Origin: G963674835 sp963674835
Lineage (GTDB): Bacteria > Planctomycetota > Planctomycetia > Pirellulales > Thermoguttaceae
NCBI GenBank assembly: GCA_963674835.2
Contig: CAXXKC010000001.1
Coordinates: forward strand, 1,054,001 to 1,118,000
Direction of reading: 5' to 3'
Length of the DNA stretch: 64,000 nt
In this document: positions 26,829 to 36,125 of the stretch, one piece after another
Layout: the number at the start of each line of letters is the position of its first letter
Numbering within the stretch: the stretch's first letter is position 1
Made by a program: the position numbers and the translations under genes
Notes under the pieces: model-generated
Seen by the model: only the letters and a program-made list of their open reading frames with translations
Databases searched by the model: none
Told to the model about the DNA's origin: nothing

Positions 26829-28256
26829 GTGGAGAATCCCGAGGTTGGCGCTGTCCGTATGTACCTGGAGCAGATGAGCGACACTCCTCTGTTGAGTCGC
26901 CATCAGGAAATCGAGGCCGCCAAGCGCATTGAAGCCCATCGAAACCAGTTCCGGCTGGCTGTCCTGGGCACCGACTACGCGCTGAGGGCGGCCGTCAAGC
27001 TGTTGGAAGGTGTGCGTCAGGGTAGCCAGCGCATCGAGAAGGTGCTCGACCTGGCCATGACCGATGTGCCGCAGAAGCGGCGGGTCCTCGGCCTCATGGA
27101 GCCGAATCTGCGCACCCTTGAACATCTCCTTCACGAGAATCGTCGCGATTTCGCCCTTGCGATTTCCCGCTGCCATTCAATGTTCGAGCGGCGCAAAGCC
27201 TGGCGGCGAATTGCCGTGCGCCGGGCCAAGGCCGTCCGCTTGCTGGAAGAATTCGGCTTGCGAACTCAGCACGTTCAGTCGATCGCCGACAGCCTGCGGC
27301 GCATCTCCGGGCGCATGCCCAGGCTCTCCCGCCAAGCGGCCGAGATGCCGGAAGGCTCCCAGGCCAAAGCTCTCCGCAAGCAGTTGCGGCGGCTGATGTG
27401 GCAGACCACCGAGACCCCTGCGACGCTCGCCAAGCGTGTCGCCCGCATTGCCGCCACCGAGCGAAGTCTCAAGGACGCCCGTCGCAGCCTGGCCGCCGGC
27501 AACCTGCGGCTGGTCGTTTCCATCGCCAAGCGCTACCGCAACCGCGGCCTGAGCTTTCTCGATCTGATCCAGGAAGGCAATACCGGGCTGATGCGCGCCG
27601 TCGACAAGTTCGAGCATGCCCGAGGTTACAAGTTCGCCACCTATGCAACTTGGTGGATCCGCCAGGCGATCACCCGGGCGATCGCCGATCAGAGCCGAAC
27701 GATCCGCGTTCCCATCCACATGATCGAGACGATGAGCCGAATCCGCTCGATCAACCAGTCGTTGTTCCAGAAGAACAACACCGAGCCGACCATCGAGCAA
27801 ATGGCCGAGGCGGCCGATCTGCCCATCGCCAAGACGAATCGAGCGGTGGAAATGAACCGCCCGCCGCTGTCGCTCGATCAACCCGTGATCGGCCAGGACG
27901 ACTGTAGCATCGGCGATCTGCTCTACGATCACCGCGAGGACGATCCCCTGGACGAGATGAACCACGAGCTACTCCGCTCGAGGATCGCCGACGTGCTCAA
28001 GCTGCTCGACTATCGCGAGCGCGAAATCATCCGCCACCGATACGGTCTGGCCGACGGCAACTGCTACACGCTCTCGCAGATTGGCAAGATCTTCGCCGTC
28101 ACCCGTGAGCGCGTCCGCCAGATCGAAACCGTAGCTCTGCGCAAGCTTCAGCAACCCAGCGCCTCGCGCAAGCTTCGCAACTTCCTCGATCAACCAGCTC
28201 CCCCGGCACCCTTGCCGCCCGACTACTCGGGCGCGCAGGCGGTGGGGCAGAACTGA
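26829..28256 (+). CDS. RNA polymerase sigma factor, RpoD/SigA family
   Basis: A 475-residue sigma-70 protein. It has region 1.2 (VRMYLEQMSDTPLLSRHQEI), a long variable insert to ~residue 210, region 2 with SFLDLIQEGNTGLMRAVDKF and the -10 recognition helix YATWWIRQAITRAIADQ, region 3, and region 4 with the -35 helix RERVRQIETVALRKL. The 1.2 plus full 2-4 layout places it with primary or RpoD-like alternative factors, not ECF. Planctomycetes carry several such paralogues, so it need not be the main one. GTG start with GAGGAGG 5 bases before. Confidence 0.9.
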   Translation: MENPEVGAVRMYLEQMSDTPLLSRHQEIEAAKRIEAHRNQFRLAVLGTDYALRAAVKLLEGVRQGSQRIEKVLDLAMTDVPQKRRVLGLMEPNLRTLEHLLHENRRDFALAISRCHSMFERRKAWRRIAVRRAKAVRLLEEFGLRTQHVQSIADSLRRISGRMPRLSRQAAEMPEGSQAKALRKQLRRLMWQTTETPATLAKRVARIAATERSLKDARRSLAAGNLRLVVSIAKRYRNRGLSFLDLIQEGNTGLMRAVDKFEHARGYKFATYATWWIRQAITRAIADQSRTIRVPIHMIETMSRIRSINQSLFQKNNTEPTIEQMAEAADLPIAKTNRAVEMNRPPLSLDQPVIGQDDCSIGDLLYDHREDDPLDEMNHELLRSRIADVLKLLDYREREIIRHRYGLADGNCYTLSQIGKIFAVTRERVRQIETVALRKLQQPSASRKLRNFLDQPAPPAPLPPDYSGAQAVGQN

Positions 28257-28295
28257 GCCGTCGCGCCACCCTTGGCCGCCGTCTCCCCATCGACG

Positions 28296-29336
28296 CTATT
28301 TCTCGGCAGGCAGAATCCTGACCTTGGCCAGGTAGATCGACGACTTGCCCTCGTGGCTGGCGTAATAGCTCACCCAGAGCAATCCGTCGTGCCAGACGAG
28401 GCCCGGATAGCTCGTGTCGCCGCCCGAAGGCAGCGCCAACAGTTCGACCATCTTGCCACCTTCCGGATCCAGCCAACTGAGCGACGTCCGCACCTTGCCG
28501 TCGTACAGCCGGGTAGCGGCAACGATCTGGCCGCTTGGCAACTGCAAGATCGCCGGTCCGCCCAGACGCAGCCCTAGCTCGCGAAACGTCCAGTGTTTGT
28601 AGTCGTTCGGCTGCGAGACCCCCACCAGCCCGTTCGGATCCTTGCCATCGCGGCGCACCAGAACCACCGCCGTGCCGTCCGGCCGAAACAGCGTGGCCGC
28701 TTCGCCCGTCTCCGGCTGCGACGTGAGCGTCGGCACCAACGTCTCGTACGACCGGCCGTCCTTGCTGTGGTACAGCCGTGTCGTGCGCGGATGCTTGGTC
28801 GTATCGCCGTATCCCAGGCCGTACACCGTTCCGCCCGGGTGCCAGGCAACTCGCCACATCCACCAGTTCAACTCGCCGATCTCCAGTGGGCCTTCCCACT
28901 TCGTTCCGTCGTCCGAGAACCAGACCAGCGACTGCCGTGAGTGGCGATCCTCGGGCGGCACAACCGCGCCGTTGAGCATCAGCCGGCCATCCGGCGTAAC
29001 GCTCAGCTTCGAGTCGCGCAGGTCGTGCTCGTCGCTGCGATACTGCAGCAGCGCGGTGGACGTCCAGTGCTCGCCGTCCTCCGAAACCAGCACGCGGATC
29101 TTCCCGCCCGGCGGCTTGGTCGAGTGCCACTTGGACTCGCGAAACGTCACGTAGAACTTCCCCTTGAAGCGCGTAAGGTCGGTAAACGCGTTGTGCGGCG
29201 CCCGGTCCCAAATCTTCCGCACTTCGACCAACTCCGCCCGAATCGGCGCCTGCTGGGCCGCGGCCACAGTCGAAAGCAACACCACTCCGCCAAGCCCCAA
29301 CACTGATCGCAGCATCCACCTGAGTTTGTGCGTCAT
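28296..29336 (-). CDS. Secreted exo-alpha-sialidase-like protein
   Basis: A 346-residue protein with a signal peptide (LGLGGVVLLSTVAAAQQ) and sialidase propeller sequence: VLVSEDGEHWTS, SLVWFSDDGTKWEGP, LYHSKDGRSYE Asp-box-like motifs, and FRESKWHST near the start where the Arg triad begins in neuraminidases. Members remove sialic acids or related nonulosonates, but planctomycete homologues are numerous and may act on other glycans. It is divergent from the DHDPS-like gene at 29468, an aldolase-type fold that includes sialic-acid lyase, which supports a linked role (inference). Confidence 0.82.
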   Translation of the reverse strand: MTHKLRWMLRSVLGLGGVVLLSTVAAAQQAPIRAELVEVRKIWDRAPHNAFTDLTRFKGKFYVTFRESKWHSTKPPGGKIRVLVSEDGEHWTSTALLQYRSDEHDLRDSKLSVTPDGRLMLNGAVVPPEDRHSRQSLVWFSDDGTKWEGPLEIGELNWWMWRVAWHPGGTVYGLGYGDTTKHPRTTRLYHSKDGRSYETLVPTLTSQPETGEAATLFRPDGTAVVLVRRDGKDPNGLVGVSQPNDYKHWTFRELGLRLGGPAILQLPSGQIVAATRLYDGKVRTSLSWLDPEGGKMVELLALPSGGDTSYPGLVWHDGLLWVSYYASHEGKSSIYLAKVRILPAEK

Positions 29337-29467
29337 CGTTCACCGTCTCCCCGTGGGCAAGTTCGTCTCGTTCCTCGTAGCCGTTGTCGGACGGCCAGCA
29401 GGATTATATGATAAGTGGCTTGCCGAGAGACTGCAAACAAAGCACCGGAGCCCGAGAGGCAGCTTCA

Positions 29468-30430
29468 ATGACCCCAGCAGGTCCGTCTGTCCAGCCGACC
29501 GCCCCTGAAAACTCCATCGGTCGGCCGCTCCACGGCGTTATCGCCGTGCCGACCACCCCGTGCCGCGCCCCGGGCGAAATCGATCCGCCGGCAATGATGC
29601 GGCTTTGCCAGATCCTCTCAGCGAAAGGTTGCCACGGCATCTTCGCTGTCGGTTCCACTGGCGAAATGCCCCTGCTCGACGAAGACGATCGCCGCGCGCT
29701 GAGCGTTGCCGCCCGCGAGGGCACCGGCCCCCAAACGACCCTCTACATCGGAATCACCGGCAACGGCCTGAAGCAGTCGATCCGCTATGCCCACTACGCT
29801 GCCCACGACGGTGCCGACGTCGGCGTCGCCATGGTCCCCGACATGTTCCGCTTCGGCCAGCCGGAAATCATCCAGTACATGCGTGCGATCGCCGATGCCA
29901 GCCCCATCCCCGTGGCCATCTATCACCACATGCGCATGCCGACCGAGTTGGCCGTCGACACCGTGGCCGAACTGGCCGACCACCCCAACATCGTGGCACT
30001 GAAGGACACCAGCGGCGATTTCGATCGCTGCCGGGCGCTCATCGCTGCCACCTCCGGTAAATCGATCGCGATCCTCCAGGGAAGCGAGAAACTTATCCAC
30101 GATAGCATCCTCGCCGGCGGAGCCGGTTGCGTCGCCGCCCTCGCCGCCGTGGCTCCCGAGTGGCACGTCCAGTTGTACCAGGCCCTCCGCAATGGCCAAG
30201 AGGCCGAGGCCATCGAGTGGCAGCGCCGCATCATGGACATCTTCCAACTGTTCCTCTACCCCGAAATCAAGTCATCGTTCTGCTACTTTCCTTACGCCCT
30301 AAAGATCGCCCTGCGCTACCGCGGTTGGCTGGAACACGTCGATGCCCTCATGGTCGGCTGGCAGCCCGATGAAGCCTTCGAGCGTAAGGTGACCGATCAT
30401 CTTCGGGCGATCGGGCTCGAGACGGCCTAG
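29468..30430 (+). CDS. Dihydrodipicolinate synthase/N-acetylneuraminate lyase family protein
   Basis: A 320-residue (beta/alpha)8 class I aldolase. Schiff-base Lys179 lies in NIVALKDTSG, the catalytic Tyr152 in AIYHHMRMP, and the substrate-carboxylate motif GSTGE near residues 62-66, so the catalytic set is complete. The family includes DapA, NanA and keto-deoxy-sugar aldolases; context in a sugar cluster favours the latter two (inference). The ATG at 29468 lies 8 bases after GAGAGG. It is the first gene of a plus-strand run with the FAD oxidoreductase 25 bases behind. Confidence 0.88.
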   Translation: MTPAGPSVQPTAPENSIGRPLHGVIAVPTTPCRAPGEIDPPAMMRLCQILSAKGCHGIFAVGSTGEMPLLDEDDRRALSVAAREGTGPQTTLYIGITGNGLKQSIRYAHYAAHDGADVGVAMVPDMFRFGQPEIIQYMRAIADASPIPVAIYHHMRMPTELAVDTVAELADHPNIVALKDTSGDFDRCRALIAATSGKSIAILQGSEKLIHDSILAGGAGCVAALAAVAPEWHVQLYQALRNGQEAEAIEWQRRIMDIFQLFLYPEIKSSFCYFPYALKIALRYRGWLEHVDALMVGWQPDEAFERKVTDHLRAIGLETA

Positions 30431-30455
30431 TTCGCGGATAAGGGGCAGATTGGCG

Positions 30456-32309
30456 ATGCCAGTGCTTCAAGACCATCGGCTCGATTGCGACATCCTCGTC
30501 GCCGGCGGCGGACTGGCCGGCGTTACGGCCGCGCTGGCGGCCGCCCGGCTCGGAGCCAAAGTCGTCCTCTGCCAGGACCGCCCCGTTCTCGGCGGCAATG
30601 CCTCCAGCGAGATCCGCATGCACGTTTCGGGCGCCGACGGTAGCGGCAAGCGCGGCGCCCCTTTGGCCACCGAAGCCCGCGAAGGAGGCATCCTCGAAGA
30701 AATCCGCCTCGAAAACTGCGTTCACAATCCGCAGCGATCGCCGTCTCTATTCGACCTGATCCTCTACGAGAAATGCCGGGCCGAATCGAATCTCACGCTG
30801 CTGCTTGACACAACCCTCACCGCCGCCGCGGTCCGCGACAATCGCATCATCCACATCGTCGCCGAACGCCAATCGACCGAGGATCGCTTCACGATCACCG
30901 CCGATGTCTTCATCGACTGTACGGGCGATTCCCGTCTGGTCGCCGAAGCCGGGGCGCCGTTTCGCGAGGGCCGCGAAGCCCGCCACGAGTTCGACGAATC
31001 GCTCGCCCCGCCGGTCGCCGATTCCCTCCGCCTTGGCTCGTCGATCCTCCTCCAAGCCCGCAAGCACGACCACCCCATGCCGTTCGTCCCACCGCCCTGG
31101 GCACGCCGCTTCAGCGAGTCCGACCTGCGTCTGCGGCCGCACGCTACCGCCGGCCTCGACCTGGGCCTGGAATACGGTTTCTGGTGGGTCGAATGGGGAG
31201 GGCACCTCGACACGATCAAAGACAACGCCCGCATCCGCGACGAGCTGCTGGCCGTCGTCCTGGGAGTGTGGGACCACGTCAAGAACGGCGGCCCTCACGG
31301 CGCCGAGCACTGGGCGCTGGAGTGGTTCGGCTTCCTCCCTGCGAAGCGCGAAAGCCGCCGCCTGTTCGGCCTGCACGTCCTCACTCAGAACGACGTTCTC
31401 CAATCGCGCGCCTTCGACGACGCCATCGCCTACGGCGGCTGGCCGATCGACATCCATCCGCCCGCCGGCGTCAATGCACCCGACGAACCACCCTGCACGC
31501 AACATCCCGTCCCCTGTCTCTACGACATTCCCCTCCGTGCCTGTCTCAGCCCCACCGTTGCGAATCTCATGGTCGCCGGGCGCAATCTCTCGGCCACGCA
31601 CGTCGCCTTCGCCTCGACGCGCGTCATGGGCACCTGCGCCGTCGTCGGGCAGGGTGTTGGCACGGCGGCCGCCTATGCCGTTCGTCACGGTTGCTCCCCG
31701 GCATCGCTGCTCGACGACCCTGCGGCCATACGCGCCATCCAGCAGCAACTCCTTCGCGACGATGCCTACCTGATCGGCGTACCGGCCGACGATCCGAGCG
31801 ATTTGGCGCCCCGCGCCAGCATCACCGCTTCGAGCCAGACGGCCGACGGTCCGGCCACCGACATCGTCAGCGGCCAAACGCGAAGCGTTCACGGCGACCG
31901 CGGCGCCCCGCCCGATCGCGCCCACCCGGGAACCCACCGCTGGGTGAGCGATCCGGCTGCCGGCCTGCCCGCCTGGATCGAACTGGCTTGGCCCCAGCCC
32001 GTCGCGCCGCAATCCATCCAGTTGATCTTCGATACCGGCCTGCACCGCGTGCTCACGCTGAGCCAGGCCGACGACTTCGTCCGCACCCGCATGCTCTGGG
32101 GCCACCCCCAACCCGAAACGGTGCGCGACTACGTCATCGAAGCGCGCCTCGACGGCCACTGGCGCGAGCTCGCTCGCGTGGAAGGCAACTATCTGCGCCG
32201 CCGCGTTCACACCCTCGACGGCCGCCCGCTGGACGCCATTCGCGTCACCGCAACCGCCACCAACGGCCTCGACCATGTCCGCGTGTGCGAAGTCCGGGTT
32301 TCGGCCTGA
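30456..32309 (+). CDS. FAD-dependent oxidoreductase with C-terminal discoidin-like domain
   Basis: A 617-residue protein. The N-terminal Rossmann motif is DILVAGGGLAGVTAALAAAR, followed by RPVLGGNASSEIRMHV, characteristic of the FAD_oxidored (PF12831) family that is frequent in Planctomycetes and Bacteroidetes sugar clusters. FAD domain to ~450. The last ~160 residues (ASITASSQTADG to the C-terminus) resemble a coagulation-factor 5/8 carbohydrate-binding fold. It lacks a signal peptide. Likely oxidises a sugar or cyclitol (inference). The ATG at 30456 is used; a TTG two codons upstream sits too near the ribosome site. Confidence 0.86.
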   Translation: MPVLQDHRLDCDILVAGGGLAGVTAALAAARLGAKVVLCQDRPVLGGNASSEIRMHVSGADGSGKRGAPLATEAREGGILEEIRLENCVHNPQRSPSLFDLILYEKCRAESNLTLLLDTTLTAAAVRDNRIIHIVAERQSTEDRFTITADVFIDCTGDSRLVAEAGAPFREGREARHEFDESLAPPVADSLRLGSSILLQARKHDHPMPFVPPPWARRFSESDLRLRPHATAGLDLGLEYGFWWVEWGGHLDTIKDNARIRDELLAVVLGVWDHVKNGGPHGAEHWALEWFGFLPAKRESRRLFGLHVLTQNDVLQSRAFDDAIAYGGWPIDIHPPAGVNAPDEPPCTQHPVPCLYDIPLRACLSPTVANLMVAGRNLSATHVAFASTRVMGTCAVVGQGVGTAAAYAVRHGCSPASLLDDPAAIRAIQQQLLRDDAYLIGVPADDPSDLAPRASITASSQTADGPATDIVSGQTRSVHGDRGAPPDRAHPGTHRWVSDPAAGLPAWIELAWPQPVAPQSIQLIFDTGLHRVLTLSQADDFVRTRMLWGHPQPETVRDYVIEARLDGHWRELARVEGNYLRRRVHTLDGRPLDAIRVTATATNGLDHVRVCEVRVSA

Positions 32310-32314
32310 TCTAT

Positions 32315-32343
32315 TTGCAACGCCCCGGTCGCTCGCAGATAAT
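32315..32343 (+). promoter_or_regulatory. Sigma-70-like promoter before the GH67-N-like gene
   Basis: TTGCAA (32315-32320), a 17-base spacer and GATAAT (32338-32343), ~85 bases before the ATG at 32429. It would allow internal transcription inside the sugar cluster. Confidence 0.45.
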
Positions 32344-32428
32344 CATGGCGCCAGCGCAAAATGGCCCCACTTGCAGCGACCGAAACTTCATTCACCGGCA
32401 AACGGGTTCCACCAGGAGGCGCAAGACC

Positions 32429-34696
32429 ATGTTCATTCGACCCGGCTATTCCCTGCGTCTGACGGCATCGATCCTCTTGCTCTGTGCCGCGAGTTCGGCG
32501 CGTGCCGACTCGATCGAGATCGTCGCTGCGAAGGACGCCCCGCAACTCCAGCAATTCGCCGCCTCCGAACTGCAGCACTACCTGAAACGGCTCTTCGGCG
32601 TCACCGCTTCAGTAGTCACCGCGCCCACCGCACAATCAGACGCCCTCTTACTCCTCGGCATATCGACCGATGATCCCGGCACGTCCCTGGGCCTCGCGTC
32701 CCCGCCCACGCTCTCCGATCAAGGCTTCCTGCTGCGCACCACTCGCCTTAATGGCAAGCCGGTCATGCTCATCGTCGGCGGCAGCCCGAGAGCGACCATG
32801 TGGGCCGTCTACGAGCTCGCCGAGCAGTACGGCGTTCGCTATCTACTCTCGGGCGACGTCTTTCCCACGGACCAGAAGGAGTTCTACCTTCCCCAGGTCG
32901 ACAAGGTCTTCGAGCCCGCGTTTCGCCTGCGGTGGTGGAAGGGCATGGGCGATTTCGCCATCGGCACCGAAGGCTATGGCATGGCCGACTACCGGCCGCT
33001 CATCGACCAGCTCGCCAAGCTCAAATTCAACCGCATTCGCGTTGGCAGCGGCCCATCGCAGCCGTTCCTGCACCTCGATATCCACGGCGTGAAGCAGAAC
33101 TTCGCCACACTCTGGTACGGCGAGCATTTTCCCATCACGGACGATATGCCCGGCCGCAAGCTATTCGGCACCGAGAAAGAGTTCTGGAATCCCGATCTGC
33201 CTCTCCCCGAAGCCGGCTACGAAAAGCTCGCCGAAGCCGGTCAACGCCATTGCCATGCGTTGATCGACTACGCGCGCAGCCGCGGCATCGAGGCCTCGTT
33301 CGTCGCTTCGGTGACCGATTTCCCCAAGGGATTCAGCTCGATCATCCCCGATGCGCAGACCGTCAATCAGCTCGGCTCGCTGACCGTCGCTCCCGGCCCC
33401 AAGGTGCGCCCCGACAGCCCGGAGCTCGCCGACATCGCCGGCACCGTCATTCGCACGATCATCAACACCTATCCCGATGCCGAGCCGTATGGCTTTCCCG
33501 TCGGCACCGAATGGCGAAGCTGGACCGATCTCTACGAGTGGGCGTGGAACGAACTCGACAAGCAGTACCACGTTAGCCAGGCCACGTCGTTAGACGAAAT
33601 CCTCCGCAGGGCCAGTCAGCGAACCGATTACCCCGACGGCGCCCCGCGTGCCATTCGCGAGGCCAAGGGCGACCTCACAGGCCTCTACTTCCTTGCTCGG
33701 CTCTGGTCCAACCCCGACATCGTTCCCAAGACCTGCAAGCCCCATGCCCGCCTCGTTGTGTACGAACCGGCCGAAGAACTCTATCCAATCCTCTCGCGAG
33801 TGCTCCCCAAGGGCTCCGAACTGGTCATCGTGGTCGACTACACTGCCATCGGCATCGTGCGCCGGCGCAGCGTGCTGGAGACGGTGCCCGCCAAAGACGT
33901 CCCCACCACTCTCGTCCTGCCGGTCCACGAAGACAACTTCGGCGTGCTCCCCCAGCTCACCACCGGCTCGCTCCACATACTGACCCGCCAGATGCTCAAG
34001 TGCGGCCTCGCCGGTTTCTGCACGCGCCAGTGGATGATTAGCGACCTCGACCCATCGGTGGCCTATCTGGCCAAAGTCGCATGGAACCCCGACACCACGC
34101 CCGAGGCCGTCTATACCGACCAGGTGCGCGCCGTTTGCGGCCAGGACGCCGTCGCGCCGATGCTCGAAGCCTTCCGCCAGCTCGAGGCGGTCACCGCCGC
34201 CATCGAACGCCACGACCTGGGAATCACTTTCCCCGTGCCGTCCATGATGATGAGGCACTGGTCGCCAGGCACACTCTCCAAAGACCACGCCGAAGACCGC
34301 GAAACCTACCGCCGCGCGCTCGTCGCCGCCAAGAAGGTCCCCCTCACCGGACGCCCCGAGGCCGACGCCTACGCGCGCTACTGGGTCGGTCGTCTGCAAT
34401 TCGCCGTGAGCTATTTCGACACGATCGAAGCGGTCAAGAAGGCGGCCACCGCCGAACAAGCCGCTCAAGACGCCAAGCGCAACGGCGACCTCGCGGCCTC
34501 CAAAGCCAAGCTGGCCGAAGCAGCGACCTTGGCCAAGGCCGCTCAAGCCAGCGCATTTCAGACGATCGAAACGCTGGCCGGCGTCGCCAAGAACCGCACC
34601 GATCTCGGCACGGTCGCCACGATGGCCGAATACGTCTATCGACCCCTCAAGCACAAGGCCGAAGACCTCCGCGCCCAGTGCAACAACGCGCCGTAG
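32429..34696 (+). CDS. Secreted GH67-N-domain-type protein (alpha-glucuronidase-like)
   Basis: A 755-residue exported protein. The signal peptide is 1-26 (ending SSARADS). The next ~120 residues match the N-terminal domain of GH67 and related families: QQFAASELQHYLKRLFGV and GSPRATMWAVYELAEQYGVRYL. A long TIM-barrel-like middle follows (FNRIRVG, GTEWRSWTDLYEWAWNEL), then an Ala/Lys-rich helical C-terminus. Possible role: glucuronide or uronate release from hemicellulose or algal glycans. The diagnostic catalytic residues of GH67 are not evident, so it may belong to an uncharacterised branch. AGGAGG is 9 bases before the ATG. Confidence 0.72.
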   Translation: MFIRPGYSLRLTASILLLCAASSARADSIEIVAAKDAPQLQQFAASELQHYLKRLFGVTASVVTAPTAQSDALLLLGISTDDPGTSLGLASPPTLSDQGFLLRTTRLNGKPVMLIVGGSPRATMWAVYELAEQYGVRYLLSGDVFPTDQKEFYLPQVDKVFEPAFRLRWWKGMGDFAIGTEGYGMADYRPLIDQLAKLKFNRIRVGSGPSQPFLHLDIHGVKQNFATLWYGEHFPITDDMPGRKLFGTEKEFWNPDLPLPEAGYEKLAEAGQRHCHALIDYARSRGIEASFVASVTDFPKGFSSIIPDAQTVNQLGSLTVAPGPKVRPDSPELADIAGTVIRTIINTYPDAEPYGFPVGTEWRSWTDLYEWAWNELDKQYHVSQATSLDEILRRASQRTDYPDGAPRAIREAKGDLTGLYFLARLWSNPDIVPKTCKPHARLVVYEPAEELYPILSRVLPKGSELVIVVDYTAIGIVRRRSVLETVPAKDVPTTLVLPVHEDNFGVLPQLTTGSLHILTRQMLKCGLAGFCTRQWMISDLDPSVAYLAKVAWNPDTTPEAVYTDQVRAVCGQDAVAPMLEAFRQLEAVTAAIERHDLGITFPVPSMMMRHWSPGTLSKDHAEDRETYRRALVAAKKVPLTGRPEADAYARYWVGRLQFAVSYFDTIEAVKKAATAEQAAQDAKRNGDLAASKAKLAEAATLAKAAQASAFQTIETLAGVAKNRTDLGTVATMAEYVYRPLKHKAEDLRAQCNNAP

Positions 34697-34924
34697 CCTG
34701 CCGGCGATCGTCCCACAGAATCGACCCGAAAACGGCAGGACCGCTTGCGTCGTCCACAGCCGCTCGGTTACGCTGGACGAGGGCACGGGCGGCCCTGAAT
34801 TGTCGGCCCATGGCTGACCATGCTCGCCCCCCCCGCGCGACACAAGCAATCGCGGCAACACCGCAATACAATTTCCCCAGTAGCCCGGCACATTTCCCAA
34901 CACCCATTCCTACGCGAGGCGAAC

Positions 34925-35961
34925 ATGCGACGCGCCGTTTGCGTTTCACTTGTTTTGTTCGGCATTTCGTTGGGCACCTTCTCAGCTTGGGCAGGGTGGT
35001 TCCTCCTGCTCGACGGCAAGGCGCCGCAGGGCCGGCCCGACCTGATCGTCCTGCCCAAGGACGCTCCCGACCCGCCGCCCGGCTACGCCACCGAGAACAG
35101 CCTGAAGCTCGCCTACCTGATCGGCCAGCTTGAAATTCTCGAACTCCACGGACACGAGATTCCCGCCACCGTCGAAGTCCGCAAGGACATCGAGTACGGC
35201 CGCGTCGGCGACCGCTCGCTGAAGGTCGACGTCTACTCGCCCAAGGGCCTCGACAAACCCGCGCCGGGCTTGATCTTCATTCACGGAGGCGGCTGGAGCA
35301 GTGGCAATCGCAGCGACTATCAGGTCTACACGATCGCCTTCGCCCAGAAGGGATACGTCGCCGCCACGATCAGCTATCGTTTTGCCCAGGAGGCTCTCTT
35401 CCCCGCCGCCGTCGAAGATGCCAAGTGCGCCGTACGCTGGATGCGGGCCAATGCGGCCGAACTCCACGTCGACCCTGACCGGATCGCCGTGCTCGGCGGG
35501 TCTGCCGGAGGATACCTGGCGCTGATGGTCGGCTACACCGCCGGCGACAAGCGGCTGGAAGGGCAGGGCGGTCACGAGGGTGTCAGCAGTGACGTGCAGG
35601 CTGTCGTCGACCTCTACGGTCCGACCGACCTCGATTCGCCCATCGCTCACGACAACCCCACGGTCACCCGATTCCTCGGCAAACACTTCAAAGACGATCC
35701 CGAACTGTTCCGCTTCGCCTCGCCCATCAATCACGTCGACGCCAAGGATCCGCCCACCTTCATCCTCCAGGGAACCATCGATTCGATCGTCCCAGTCGAC
35801 CAGTCCGACATGCTCGCCGAGAAGCTGAAGAAGCTGGGCGTTCCCTACTGTACGACCGTCTCGACGGTTGGCCCCACACCATGGACATCGCCAAGCCCGT
35901 CAACCAGCGCACCCAAACGCTCATCACCGAGTTCCTCAAAAAGTACCTCAAAGGCCCGTGA
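34925..35961 (+). CDS. Secreted alpha/beta hydrolase (BD-FAE-like esterase), frameshifted near its 3' end
   Basis: Starts at ATG 34925 (signal peptide RRAVCVSLVLFGISLGTFSA). Esterase motifs in frame: oxyanion HGGGW, nucleophile elbow GGSAGG, and acid Asp in LQGTIDSIVP. After GVPY (near 35848) the open frame becomes non-protein-like and runs to 36112. One base different, the other frame reads YDRLDGWPHTMD then TLITEFLKKYLKG and stops at 35961, which is the expected end with the catalytic His. So a single base was lost around 35846-35850. As sequenced the enzyme would lack its catalytic base; this is either a decayed gene or a sequencing/assembly error. Function when intact: deacylation of carbohydrates (family knowledge). 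Confidence 0.8.
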
Positions 35962-36125
35962 CCCATTGCCGGCCACCGTCCCCACCACACGCCTTCCCTC
36001 TCCTTCACAACTCGCTCCCGCCCTCGTCGAACCTCAAGCGCCGTCCAAATACTCGCCGGCCCTGACGGCTCGACACCGGACACACTCCGACACGCCATCC
36101 CTTTGCTCATAGAAAGACTGCTTCC

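Noticed and set aside
31184..32428. 5' extension of the GH67-N-like frame (415 residues)
   Set aside because: Arg/Pro-rich shadow of the FAD-oxidoreductase gene; the signal peptide and AGGAGG fix the true start at 32429.
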